Assembly: GCF_050624435.1 (NCBI RefSeq)
Contig: NC_134535.1
Span: 73,218,494 to 73,282,493 of the forward strand
Length of the DNA: 64,000 bases
DNA from: Tenrec ecaudatus
Lineage: Eukaryota; Chordata; Mammalia; Afrosoricida; Tenrecidae
Direction of reading: 5' to 3'
The notes beneath the pieces were generated by a model. That model searched no databases. It had not been told where the DNA came from and worked only from the letters and a program-made list of their open reading frames with translations. This document shows positions 23,472 to 34,618 of this stretch, one piece after another (the stretch's first letter is position 1; the number at the start of each line of letters is the position of its first letter). Position numbers and translations under genes: made by a program.

Positions 23472-23663
23472 CAGCGGTTCTCAACCTGTGGGTCACGCTC
23501 CTTTTGGAGGTTGAATGACCCTTTCACAGGGGTCACCTGATTCATCATAGTAGCAAAATGATGGTTATGAAGTAGCAATGAAAATAATTTTATGGTTGGG
23601 GGTCACCACAACATGAGGAATTGTACTACAGGGTCATGGCCTTAGGAAGGTTGAGAATCACTG
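23472..23663 (+). mobile_element. SPIN-like hAT non-autonomous element (MITE)
   Basis: The 192 bp unit starts CAGCGGTTCTCAACCTGTGG and ends AGGTTGAGAATCACTG, near-perfect terminal inverted repeats of the SPIN group. Internal landmarks also fit: 'gaccctttcacaggggtcac', 'gaagtagcaatgaaaataat', 'caacatgaggaattgtac'. It has no coding capacity. The flanking 8-mers ('cacccaaa', 'ccatagaa') do not match well, so the TSD is lost or the boundary eroded. SPIN is reported from tenrec, bats, murine rodents, galago, opossum, Anolis and Xenopus through horizontal transfer. Confidence 0.88.
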
Positions 23664-23857
23664 CCATAGAAGATGATTTTTTTTTTTCTGAAAACAAATA
23701 AAGTTTCTCTCAAAGAAGGTCATTGGAAAATAGGGAATTTCTAGAGTATGCTTCAATTTCTTGAAGCACCATGAATGCTTCAAGAATAAGCTCATAGTTG
23801 TATTTGAGAAATGTTTCTCTAGAAGGGTGTTTGAAATGTGATACCAAAAAAAAAACT

Positions 23858-24490
23858 GTGCGCTTGTCTGTCAGTTTGTCACACTGTGGTGGCTTGTGTA
23901 CTGCTAGGCTGCTGGAAACTATGTCACATTTTAATGCCAGGAGGGTCACTCAATGTGAACTGGTTTCAGCAGAGTTGCCAGGCTAAAAACAGACTACGGA
24001 GGAGTCATATGCTGTCCATGTCTGAGGAATTGGCCACTGACAACCTCATGAAGAGCAACAGAACATAGGGTCAGAAGACGGACTCCCCGGGCCAGAAGAC
24101 GGTCAAGACATGACTAAGGAAGAGCTGCCACCTCAAAGAAGTCAACCACAATGATGTGGGTGGAGTAACGCCTTCGGGATCTTCATTTGCTGTTGGGATG
24201 TGACTCAACATAAGAAAGCAAAATCTGAAAACATATATGATTATTTGGAATTTAAAATATACAAAGTTTGAATCTAAAAAAATCAGTGGTCATCAAAAAG
24301 AAAAAGATCACATAATGAATGATGTAAACAACAACAACAGGATCAATATCCTGGATATTCGTGAGCTAAACTGGGCTGGTATAGGAGTCTTTCAATTTTG
24401 ATTCAGACAGTCATATGGTTTACTATGAGAGGAATGGCAATTACACAGGAATGGTGTTTCATTCATCATCAAAAAAGACATTAATAGAGC
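23858..24490 (+). mobile_element. RTE-type LINE 5' region and start of endonuclease
   Basis: It follows the RTE 5' region ('ttgtctgtcagtttgtcaca', 'gaactggtttcagcagag', 'agagctgccacctcaaag') into the endonuclease ('ggatattcgtgagctaaac', 'cattcatcatcaaaaaagac'). It ends where an antisense RTE segment begins, so the two are joined tail to tail. Inactive. Confidence 0.82.
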
Positions 24491-24784
24491 TATCTTGAGG
24501 AACAAATAACTTCTCAAGGAGCAGTCTAGCTATACTTCTTCCAAGACAGATTTGTCTGTTCTTAATACTTTCAATATTCTTCTCGAGCACCATGTATAAA
24601 GAATGTAACAACTTTTCTTTGTTCTTCTGTAATCAATGTCCAGCATTCACATGCATTGAAAATATCATTATAGAAAATATAATTTGAGTCGGGCCCTCCT
24701 TAGTCCTCAAAGTGATATCCTTTCTTTACAACACTTTAAAGAGATCTAGTTCAGCAGATTTATCCAACACAATGTGTCATTTGA

Positions 24785-24896
24785 TTTTTTTTTTTGGCAA
24801 ATTCAGGATCAGGTTGAGCCAGAAGAAACCTAACTCCATGAGAGCTAAACTATGTCCTTGAGTAGATTCCTCCTGAATTTCTTATTTTTCCATTTC
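24785..24896 (-). other. Probable L1 3' transduction
   Basis: Between the L1's own A-tail and the TSD lie about 100 bp of sequence absent from the other L1 copies in the window, ending in a second 11-base A-tail (oligo-T on plus). This is the signature of read-through past a weak L1 polyadenylation signal, followed by retrotransposition of the joint transcript. Confidence 0.82.
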
Positions 24897-27430
24897 TTTT
24901 TTTTTACTTTAATCATTTTATTAGGGGCTCATACAACTCTTATCACAATCCATACATACATCAATTGTGTAAAGCACATCTGTACATTCATTTCCCTCAT
25001 CATCCTCAAAACATTTGCTCTCCACTTAAGCGGTGGCATCAGGTCCTCATTTTTTCACCTTTCCCCACTCCCCGCTCACTCATGAGCCCTTGGTAATTTA
25101 TAAATTATTATTTTGTCATATCTTTCCCAGGCCGATGTCTCCCTTCACCCACTTTTCTGTTGTCCGTCTCCCGGGGAGGAGGTCACATGTAGATCCTTGT
25201 AATCAGTTCCCTCTTTCCAACCCACTCTCCCTCTACGCTCCCAGTATCACCACTCACACCAGTGGTCCTGAAGGGATCGTCTGCCCTGGATTACCTGTGT
25301 TTCCAGTTCTGATCTGTACCAGTGTATATCCTCTGATCTAGCCAGACTTGCAAGGTAGAATTCAGGTCATGATAGTGGTGGGGGGAAGAAGTGTTTAGGA
25401 ACTAGAGAAAAGTTGTATTTTTTATCGTTGCTACATCACACCTTGACTGGCTCGGACCCCTATGCAAGGGGATGTCCAGTGGCCTACAAACGTCCTTTGG
25501 GTCTCCACTCTGCACTCCCCCCTCATTCACTATGGTAAGGGTTTTTTTTGTTCTGATGACAGCTTATACCAGATCCCTTCGACACCTTAAAATCACACAG
25601 GCTGGTGTGCTTCTTCCATGTGGGCTTTGTTGCTTCTCAGTTAGATGGCTACTTATTTACCTTAGAGTCTTTAAGACCCCAGACACTATACCTTTTGAGA
25701 GCCGGCACCATCAGCTTCCTTCGCCACATTTGCTTATGCACCAATTTGTCTTCAGCGATCGTATCATGAAGGTGTGCACCCAATGATATGATTTTTTGTT
25801 CTTTCATGCCTGATAACTGATCCCTTCGGCACCTCATGATCACACAGGCTGGTGTGCTTCTTTCATATGGGCTTTGTTGCTTCTGTACCAGATGGCCACT
25901 TGTTTACCCTCAAGTTTTTAAGACCTCAGATGCTATATCTTTTGATGGCCGGGCACCATCAGCTTTCTTCACCACATTTGCTTATTCACCCACTTTGTCT
26001 TCAGCGGTTTTGTCGGGAAGGTGAGCATCATAGAATGCCCATTTAATAGAAGAACTTATTCTTGCATTGAGGGAGTACTTGAGTGGAAGCCCAATGTCCT
26101 TCTGCTACCTTTATACTAAACCTATAATTATATGCACATAGATCTATTTCCCCATCCTCATATATATATTTGCATATGTACCTGTCTTTATTTAGACCTC
26201 TATAAATGTTCTTTGCCTCCCAGCTCTTTCCTCTATTTCCCTTGACTTTCCTTCTATCCCACTATCATGCTCAGTCCTCACCTGGGTTTCAGCAATTCCC
26301 CTTGCTTACACTACCCTTGATCATGCCCTACCAGGCCTCCTACACCCACCTCACCACCAATTGGGATCACTTGTTATTCCCTTGTCCCTGGATTTGTTAA
26401 CACCACTTCTTCCCCACCCCCACTTCCCCCTAATCCATGCCCTCTGGAACTGTCGGTCCCATTGTTTTTCCTCCAGATTGTTCATCCAGCCTATTTTATT
26501 TAGACAGACCTGCAGAGATAATAACATGCACAGAAACAAGATAGAGCAAAACCAAGCAACAATATACAAAACAACAACAACAAACCACTGGCAAAGAACA
26601 AAACAAAACACAAGAAAGAAAAGCTTGTAGTTAGTTTAAGGATCATTTGTTGGCCTTTAGGAGTGTTTTCCAGCCCAGTCTGTTGGGGCCCTGGCCCCAA
26701 AGTAAACCTTCAGCATGCCCGGAGGACCTTGCCACTCCATTCCCTTGCTGTTCCGCTGCACTCCCCCAGTGTTTTGCCTCGGTGGGGCGGGATCAGATTG
26801 GGCGCAATTCCCACACTGTGTCTCTCGTGCTGTCCCACGCAGGTCCATGTGTCGGTGAGGGGTATCATGTCTCATAGTGGGCCTGGGCATGTGGTCCTCT
26901 CTGTGACTGGCTGCTCTAATTGGGGTAATCTTCCTCAAGGCCTGGTGGGCCAGGATATGGTCCACTATCTCCTATTCCCCCTTCATCTGCTCCCATATGC
27001 TCCGACCAGATATGTCCCTCTCCCGGAACTGCAGATCCAATGTCTTCCTTTGAAATAAATTATTCAGGGGGGAGGGGTATGTGTCCACTTAGTATTTGGG
27101 ACTGGGGCCAACCCCCCAGACCTCTCCACTGATTCCCTACTCCACGCTGGAACGTTGTATTCACACCTTGGGGCACTGGGTTGAAGTATGGTCCCTCTTT
27201 CCCTGTGGAGATATAAACAATACCCTCCCCTTGGGTGGGTTAGCACCCCGTGCCCCCGCTACCCATTTCTTCATTATTTTCATCATTTTTCTCTTCCCCA
27301 CTCCTCCCCAGTTGTCTACCATGTGAATCCCTGCATTTGATCTGATCCCAGCCATACTACACGGTCCTCACCCCAAGAATGTTTGTATACAGTAGCCTTT
27401 TCCCTATGCCCCTTTTGCATTTTTTAACGC
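24897..27430 (-). other. L1 3' UTR, about 2.5 kb
   Basis: It runs from just after the ORF2 stop to the A-tail. It is colinear with truncated copies at 6350-8283, 13128-14117, 19185-19830, 37231-39830 and 50570-51550, which shows it belongs to the element. It includes a GT/AC-rich block, a G-rich purine tract (26412-26442 on minus) and a terminal AATAAA-like signal. Confidence 0.9.
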
Positions 27431-30400
27431 TTACCTCAGCGAACTCATGTAGTCCTTGTCCTTTTGTGTCTGACTTACTTCGCTTAGCATGATTTCCTCC
27501 AGTTCTTCCCATGCAGCGATGTGCTTCATACATTCATCACTGCTTTTTAGCAATGCGTAGTACTCCATTGTATGTATATACCACAGCTTTTTAATCAAAT
27601 CATCAGTTGATGGAAATTTGGGTTGCTTACAGCTCCTTGCAATTGTGAACTGTGCTGCAATGAACATTAGAGCACAGATGACTGGCCTTGGTTTGTTTCT
27701 TGCCTCTTCTGAGTATATGCCCAGTAAGGGATTGCTAGGTCAAAAGGTAACTCGATTTCCATCTATTTTAGGTATCGCCAATAGATTTCCATAGTGGTCG
27801 TACAAACTTACAAATCCACCAGCAGTGGATGAGAGTTCCTGTCTCCCCACAGCCCCTCCAACACTTGTTGCTTTCTGATTTTTGGAATTGGCCTATCTTT
27901 GAGGGAGTTAGGTGGTACCTCATTGTTGTTTTAATTTGCATTTCTCTTATGACTAAAGATCGGGAACATTTTCTCATATGTTTGTTGGCCATTTGGATTT
28001 CTGTCCCTATGAAATTTCTGTTCAGGTCCTTTGCCCAGCTCTCAAGTGGGCAATTAGTTTTTCTTTTTCTTTTTGAAAGCTAACAGAGTACTGTAGATTT
28101 TAGGAATAACACCTCTGTCTGATGTGTCATTCCTAAAGATATTTTCCCAGTCTGTGGACTCTCTTATTACTCTCTTGGTGAATTCTTTCGATGTACACAG
28201 GTGTTTTATCTTCAGTATATCCCATTTGTCAATTTGTGCCTCCTCTGTGTTTATGTCCTTCCCTATTTCTGATAGCCTATGTATTCCCTGTGCCAAAGTT
28301 CTCAGGTTGGTCCCAATTCCCTCATTGATAGCCCTAATAATTTGGGGGTTAACTTCAAGGTTTGTGATCCACCTTGAGTTTTTTCTTGTGCATGGAGTGA
28401 GATGAGGGTCTTGCTTCATTTTTCTGCAGGAAAATATCCATCTTTTCCAGGACCACTTGTTAAAGAGGGCATCTGCTGCCCATTTGATATTTGGGGGGCC
28501 CTTATCAAAGATCAGTTATCTGTATGCTGATGATTTTATTTCTGGGTTTTCAGTTCTTTTGCATTGTTCTGAATATCTGTCATTGTACCGATACCATGTG
28601 GTTTTGACAACTCTGGCTGTATAGTATGTGCTGAAGTCAGGTAAAGTAAGCCCTCCCACTGTGTCCTTCTTCATGAGGAGTTCTCTACTAATTCTGGGCA
28701 CTTCCCTCTTCATATGAAGTTGGTAATCAGTTTTTCTATTTCTTTGAAGAAAGATGAGGGTAATTGTATCGGGATTGAATTAAACTTACAGGGTGCCTTT
28801 GGTAGAACTGACATCTTGACTCTATTGAGTCTTCCAATCCACGAGCGTATGATATTCTTCCATTTGTTGAGTTCACTCTTAGTTTCTTATAATAATGTTC
28901 TGTAGTTTCCCCATAAAGATATTTTGTTCTTTTAGTCAGGTATATCCCTAGATATTTCAATTTGTGCTTTATTATTGTGAAGGGTACTACCTTTTTTATC
29001 TCTTTTGTGGTCTTATCCGATGTGTATAACTGTCCGATGGACTTCTGTTTGTTGATCTTGTATCCTGACACTCTGCCAAACTCCTCTATTACTTCCAGTA
29101 CTCCCCTGTGGAACTTTTGGGATTTTTCATATATAAAATCATATCATCTGCAAATAATGATAGTTTCACCTCTTCCTTCCCCAGATGAATACCTTTGATG
29201 TTTCTTCTTTGCCTTATACTGTTAGCTAAAACCTTCAGCACGATATTAAATAAGAGTGGGGACAAAGGGCAACCATCTGGTCCCCTTTTTCAGTGGGATT
29301 GTGTTAGTCTTTTCTCCATTGACTACCACGTTGGCTGCTGGTTTTTCATATATAGCTTGTATTGTCTTGAGGAACTTTCCTTCCATTCCTATCTTCTCAA
29401 GTGTCTTAAACAGGCATTGGTTTTGGATGTTTTTTAATGCTTTTTCTGCATCTATCGATGTTATCATGTGGTTCTTATAGTTGTTCATGTCACTGTGACG
29501 AATAATACTAATGGTCTTTCATATGTTGAACCATCCCTGCATCCCTCGTATGAATCCCACTTGGTAATGGTGAATTATTTTTTTATATACTTTTGTATTC
29601 TGTTGGCTAGTATTTTGTTAAGGATTTTTACATCGATGTTCATTAGTGATGTTGGTCAGTAGCTCTCAATTCTTCTGGGATCCTTGCCTGGTTTTGGTAT
29701 CAGAGTTACATTAGCTTCATAGTTTGCCATTTTTTCTATGTTCTGGAAGAGTTTGTGCGGAATTGGTGTTAGTTCTTCACTAAATGCTTAGTAGGATTCA
29801 GTGAATCCATCTAGTCCAGGGGAATTTTTTGTTGGTAATCCCTTGATAACCTTGTCTATTTCTTCTATTGCTATGGGTCTGTTGAGATTCTTGACATCTA
29901 CCGAGGATAGTCTAGGGAGGGATTGTTTTTCCAAGAATGTGTCCATGTCTTCCAAGTTGTTGAATTCATTGGAGTCCAATGTTTAGTAGTACTGTGTTAC
30001 TATCCTTTTGATTTCATTAGGATCTGTTGCAATGTCCCCTTTCATCCCTTATTCTTGCTATTGAAATTTGTTCCCTCCTTTCTTTCGTTAGTTTTGCCAG
30101 TGTTCTATCGATTCTGTTTATCCTTTCAAAGAACCAACTTTTAGCAGTATTAATTTTTCCATAGTTTTCTTATATTCCCTCTCCTGAATCTCAGCCCTGA
30201 TTATTATCATTTCTTTTCTTTTGCTATTAGTGGGATTGTCCTGCTGACTCTGCTCTAGTTGTTGTAAATTTTGTGCCAGCATATCAGTCATGAATCTTTC
30301 TTCCTTTCTCATGTGTGCATGTATTGCTATGAAACTTCCTCTGATGACTGCCTTTCCTGTGCCCTGTAAGTTTTGGTATGTCGTATGCTCATTCTCATTG

Positions 30401-31224
30401 GTTTCTAGAAATTTCCTCATTTTGTCTCTGATCTGCACCAGTATGTACTCCTTTTGCAGTAGAGTTATTCATCCTCCAATTGTTTGTTCTTGTTTTCTTT
30501 GTCTTCCTTTTGTTGATTTCCAGCCTTACGGCACAGGGGTCAGAGAGAAAGGTATGTATAATTTGAATGTGCTTAAATTTATGTAGATTCACCTTATGCC
30601 CCCGTATGAAGTCTATCTTCGAATATGTGCCATGTGGGCTTTAGAAGAATTTGATTTTTTTTTTTTGTATTTGGATGTAAAGCTCTGTAAATATATCTAT
30701 CAGGTCCAATTGTCTAATTGTGGTGTTTAGATCTCTAGCCTCCTTGTTGTTTCTTTCCCTATGATCTATCTTTCTCAGAGAGTGGTGTGTTGAAGTCACC
30801 CACTCATCATTGAAGCTGTGATTTCTTTTTTAATATTTTGAAGTGTTTAGCTGATGTGTTTAGTGGGTCTCTTTCGGGGAATATATGTTTACAATGCTTA
30901 GTGGTTCTTTGTCTACCATTCCCTTGAGCATTGTGTAGTGTCCCTCCTGGTCTCTTTTTTGGTTTGCTCTTTGAAGTCAATTTTATCCGAGATTAGGATT
31001 GCAACTCCTGCTTTTTTTGAATTGCTGTTTGTTTGGTATGGATTTCTCCAGCCTTTGATTCTCAGCCTATTTTTGTCTGTAGCATAGAGATGTGTCTCCT
31101 GTAGGCAACAGACTGATGGTTTGTGTTTTCTAAGCCATTCTGCTAGTCTCAGTCTTTTAATGCCTGAGTTCAGGACATTGATATTCAGGGTTATTTTCTC
31201 CAACTGCAGACTCAGTGATGTCAT
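27431..31224 (-). pseudogene. L1 ORF2 (endonuclease-reverse transcriptase), frameshifted
   Basis: ORF2 normally nicks target DNA and reverse-transcribes the L1 RNA. The N-terminal endonuclease is seen at 31224-30913 ('ITLNINVLNSG', 'PSVCCLQETHL', with the catalytic Glu kept and NING changed to NINV). The RT core is seen near 29140-29160, where the codons for LSLFADDM keep the catalytic FADD. The C-terminal Cys-rich domain is at 27992-27768 ('[16 protein letters not shown]'), and the end at 27667-27431 has 'MLSEVSQTQKDKD'. The reading frame changes many times, for example after 'LKKGTRW' near 29280, so no functional protein can be made. Confidence 0.92.
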
Positions 31225-31273
31225 CTTATACCTTTTGTGTTGGGAGTTTTCCTACTTTCCTTTCTCAGCGTTT

Positions 31274-31275
<2 letters not shown>

Positions 31276-31314
<39 letters not shown>
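31276..31314 (+). repeat. (GT)n microsatellite in the L1 inter-ORF spacer
   Basis: About 19 GT units lie between the ends of ORF1 and ORF2 of the full-length L1. Confidence 0.95.
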
Positions 31315-31316
<2 letters not shown>

Positions 31317-31338
31317 CATTCTTGACTTCTTTCCATCC

Positions 31339-32273
31339 TTAAGCCAATGCTATCTTGGGTCTGTTTTCTCTTTGTTGCCCTCTGGGTGAGATTGTTCTTT
31401 GTGGCAGTCTCCTATTTATGCTGGTGAGTATTGTTCTTCTGCCCATACTGGGTTGGCAAGGGTCTTTTGTAGGTCTGGGAAGACTCTTTTTTCTCCATCT
31501 ATCTTGATAAATAATTTGGCTCAGTATTCTTGGGTTTGCATTGTTTTCCTTCAATTTTTGGAATATGTTACGCCAGTCTCTCTTCTTCATAGTTTCTGCT
31601 GACAGGTCTGAGCATATTCTTACTTGGGAACCTTTATATGTGATTGCTTGTTTTTCCCTAGCTGCTCTCATGATTTTCTCCTTTTCCTGAAAGTTGGATA
31701 GTTTAACTATTATATGCCTTGGTGACTTCTCCTTGGGATTGTCTAGATGGTGTTCTTTCAGTCTCCTGAATGGTTGCTGGGTTTTAGTTCATTAAGTTGG
31801 GGAAGTTTTCCTCCACGAATTCTCTCACTATTGTTGCAGATGACTTCTTTTTTGTGTCATCCTCCGGTAAGCCATTCATTCTAATGTTGTTCCGCTTCAT
31901 AGCATCAGACATAGCTCTTAGGTTTTCTTCAGCTTCTCTGATGATCTTTTTAGATTTTATGTTCGCGTTTGTTAAAGTCTGCTTGGCTGTCCTCCAAGTC
32001 ACTGATGCGGTTCACTGCTTTCTCCAGTCGATTCTCGAGGTCTCTGTTTCTGCTACTGGTTTCTGTTATCTCCTCCCTAAGCTCCTGTATTTCCCTTTTT
32101 TATGGCCTTTATCTCCTCTATCATTTCATCCTTTCTCTGTATTGTTTCGCTCATATTCTGCATGACTCCAAGCAGCATTCTGAAATTTTATTTCTGTGGC
32201 AGCTCAATGTCTGCTTTTTCTTTGTTTTTCCCATTTTTTCGTTGAGGTCATTGAGACTAATGGCTGTTTGCAT
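31339..32273 (-). pseudogene. L1 ORF1 (RNA-binding chaperone), frameshifted
   Basis: ORF1 encodes the trimeric RNA-binding protein of L1. A start is plausible at 32273. A decayed coiled-coil part follows (32170-32010). An RRM-like segment lies at 32002-31784 ('RNNIRMNGLPEDD', 'EFVEENFPNL'). The C-terminal domain is at 31671-31339 ('REKQAITYKGSQVRICSDLS'). The pieces sit in different frames, so it is dead. The spacer to ORF2 contains a (CA)n repeat. Confidence 0.88.
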
Positions 32274-33274
32274 TGCGTTGTTTTAGAGGAGCCATGTGCC
32301 ATTTTCCAGGGAGTCGAGGAACACTGACTCTCTCTTGGAGACTTTTAGGAATGCTTCTTCAAACTACCTACAGCTAATTTTACTTTGGGATTAATCTACC
32401 ACTTTATCCTCCTGTGGCTTCCCTATCAGGGGACTGACCCAGAAGGCTGGTCAGTTGCCTGCTTTGGTGTTGCGGAGCTTGGGCAGAGGTTCCTGCAACA
32501 GCTTGAATGTTGATGAGTGTTGGCAGAGCTGCCTTATGCCCCCAGATACACAGGCAGGAATTCCCTTGTGAGAAGTTGGGCAGAGTATCCCCTAAAGGGA
32601 AAGCAGGGCTTTCCCTAGATCTTGGACTAGCTACACAGGGTGTAGCTCACCTACCTGGGTGTGGTGCAGGCGTAAATGCCCTAGGCTAAGGGCAGTGGTC
32701 TGGAGGTCAGCAGTGGAGTGTGAGAGAACAGGAAAGAGACAGAGTAGGAAAAATATTTAAAAGTAAGACCGTTTAGACTGTGCGGGAATATTGGGAAGAG
32801 AGGGAAGCAATAGCAACTATGTAGTTGAGTCCTACTGCCCAGCTGTGGAGTTTCAAGGGCTTAGTCCCTGTCCCAAGCCAGCAGCGCATCTGAGCTGAGA
32901 AAAAGCCCCTGTGCAGACCTCCAGGGCTGTGGGGGAACAGAGAGCAGAGATGTAAACAGAAGCAACAATGTAGCTGAACCCAGATCCCTGCCTGTGGAAC
33001 TGCAAGGGTACTGTCCTTTCCCTGAGGCAGGCAGGGGCAAACTGTGGCTGTGTTGAGACCAAGACCCCTTAGGGCTCCAAATGGTCTTGGATCTGGCAGA
33101 GACAGTGAAGTAAGCCAAATGCCTCCAGCCCCTCAGAACCCCATGGGTCTATGCCTACTTATCTTTATGGTGTGTTCCAGCTATGTTAAAGTTCTCTTTA
33201 AGCAACTCTCCTGGGCTGGATTCTGTGGAGTCCCTCTGGTAATGTGCCACTCCGTCGCCATCTTCCCAGAAGTC
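32274..33274 (-). promoter_or_regulatory. L1 5' UTR (internal promoter region)
   Basis: About 1 kb lies upstream of ORF1 and begins with the L1-typical 'gaagatggcg' context at the 5' terminus. L1 5' UTRs carry an internal RNA polymerase II promoter, so this part would have held it. Minor frames in this stretch are not genes. Confidence 0.75.
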
Positions 33275-33379
33275 TCATTTGATTTCTTAACTCTTCTAAA
33301 CTGTCTTCTTGAGCTTTGATTGTAGATCCAAGCAAGATTGAATCTTTGACAAGTTCAATCTAGCTGTAACTATTACCAT

Positions 33380-33566
33380 CTTCAAGAACCCTGGTCATGC
33401 TGTCTGGTAAGCACTGGACTGCTAACCGCAAAATTGCAGTTCAAATCCACCAGCCATTCCTCAGAAGAGAGATGAAGTTATCGGCTCCCATAATGGAAAC
33501 CCAATTATTATAGAGTCAGTTTGAGTCAGAATGGACAGGGTGGCAGTGGCCTTCGTTTGGGGGCTT
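33380..33566 (+). mobile_element. AfroSINE
   Basis: 'gaaccctggtcatgctgtc', 'ggactgctaaccgcaaaatt', 'caaatccaccagccattcc' and 'agtttgagtcagaatggac' occur in order. Confidence 0.85.
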
Positions 33567-33589
33567 ATTACCATTAGGTTGCACCACAA

Positions 33590-33700
33590 CACAGTTTAAG
33601 GTTCACAGCTTCAGAAACCCCACATAGAGGTTCCACTCTGTCCTATAGGATCAAGATGAGTTGAAATTGAGTAGATGGCAGTGGGTGGAATTAGCATCAC
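33590..33700 (+). mobile_element. AfroSINE 3' half
   Basis: 'cttcagaaaccccacataga', 'ccactctgtcctataggatc' and a degraded 'agtagatggcagtggg' tail. The head is mostly missing. Confidence 0.7.
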
Positions 33701-34613
33701 CCTGAAGCATCCTTGCTTGTATAAAGAGTGTTTTACCTCCCGAGAAACTTAGGAGATTGACAAACAATTCCACTAATGTACAGCCCATCCCTACTGTCTC
33801 TAAAAGTCTAATGTATTGTTTTGAATACTGTATTTAAGTTAGATGACAGGTTTTGCATTGCAAATTGATGGGGAAAATTCTTATGCAACCAAATGTCAAT
33901 CTTGCTCCTAGATTAGAGCCCAAAATGTAAATTCTACTATATATTTTGAATGCACTTTGAATAAAAGGTTTTCAGTGAGCTAGATTGGTCTAGATATAAA
34001 GAAATGCTTCCTAATGGGTCTTGAAGTGGAATATCAATTACTCCAGTATTTTGAGTTTGGGGTTAATCACCACATAAAATAGAACCTTTTTTCGGTAGGC
34101 AGAGAGAGAACACAGATCACTCTAGAGTTTCCTTAAGCTACAGATTTAATGGAAATCTATCGTGGGTTCTGTCCTCCCAACCCACACACATATACCCATT
34201 TTAGCCTCAACTTTTGATCTCCAAACTGCTTTGATTTTGAATAGATGCTCATTTTCAAAAGTTCCAGAGTTTTACCCAAACTGTAAAGGTAAATTAAAAT
34301 TCAATAATTTGAGAGATTCAGCCGGTTAACTTAAGCAAAAGCTCCAAGAAGAGAGTCCCATGCCTGGCAGAAGCCAGAGGGGAAATTCCAAGTACATTAG
34401 CATCCTATTGCGCAATCACCTGGCAATCCAAATAAACACGCTACACTTTCATAGGATGATACTATCGTATACAGTTCTAATCAATGCTCAGTAAATGTTT
34501 GTGTGTGCTATTGTTAGTTTGTACTTTTGTTCGTATATAGTTTTTCAGATGAGAATTAAAATTTGTTAATTACTTGTTAAAGACATTACTATTGCAGAAA
34601 ATATTCTCCCTTA
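33701..34613. other. Repeat-poor intergenic stretch
   Basis: AT-rich unique sequence; nothing recognised up to the LTR pair. Confidence 0.45.
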
Positions 34614-34618
34614 ACTGA

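Larger units (their letters stand above)
24785..33274 (-). mobile_element. Full-length young L1 (dead), 8.4 kb, with 3' transduction
   Basis: The element reads right to left. Its 5' end has an L1-typical 'ttctgggaagatggcgacgg' start, then ORF1, ORF2, a 2.5 kb 3' UTR, an A-tail (oligo-T at 24897-24905), about 100 bp of non-L1 DNA, and a second A-tail (24785-24795). It is flanked by TCATTTGATTT at 24777-24787 and 33275-33285. Both ORFs carry frameshifts and stops. The 3' UTR accounts for its length above the usual 6-7 kb of a mammalian L1. Confidence 0.93.
24491..33375 (-). mobile_element. RTE copy split by the full-length L1
   Basis: The left arm (24491-24787) and right arm (33275-33375) are antisense RTE. 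Joined across the L1 with one TSD removed, they align colinearly with the uninterrupted RTE copy at 19875-20045 ('tttgattactttactgctgc' region). This shows the L1 landed in a pre-existing RTE. Confidence 0.88.

Noticed and set aside
26663-27058. 131-residue plus-strand frame
   Set aside because: It is antisense to the L1 3' UTR. A similar frame in the other L1 at 39028-39423 shows it comes with the repeat, not from a gene.
31797-32165. 122-residue hydrophobic plus-strand frame
   Set aside because: It is the reverse complement of L1 ORF1 sequence. Antisense of a Lys/Glu-rich coiled coil gives Phe/Leu-rich translation.
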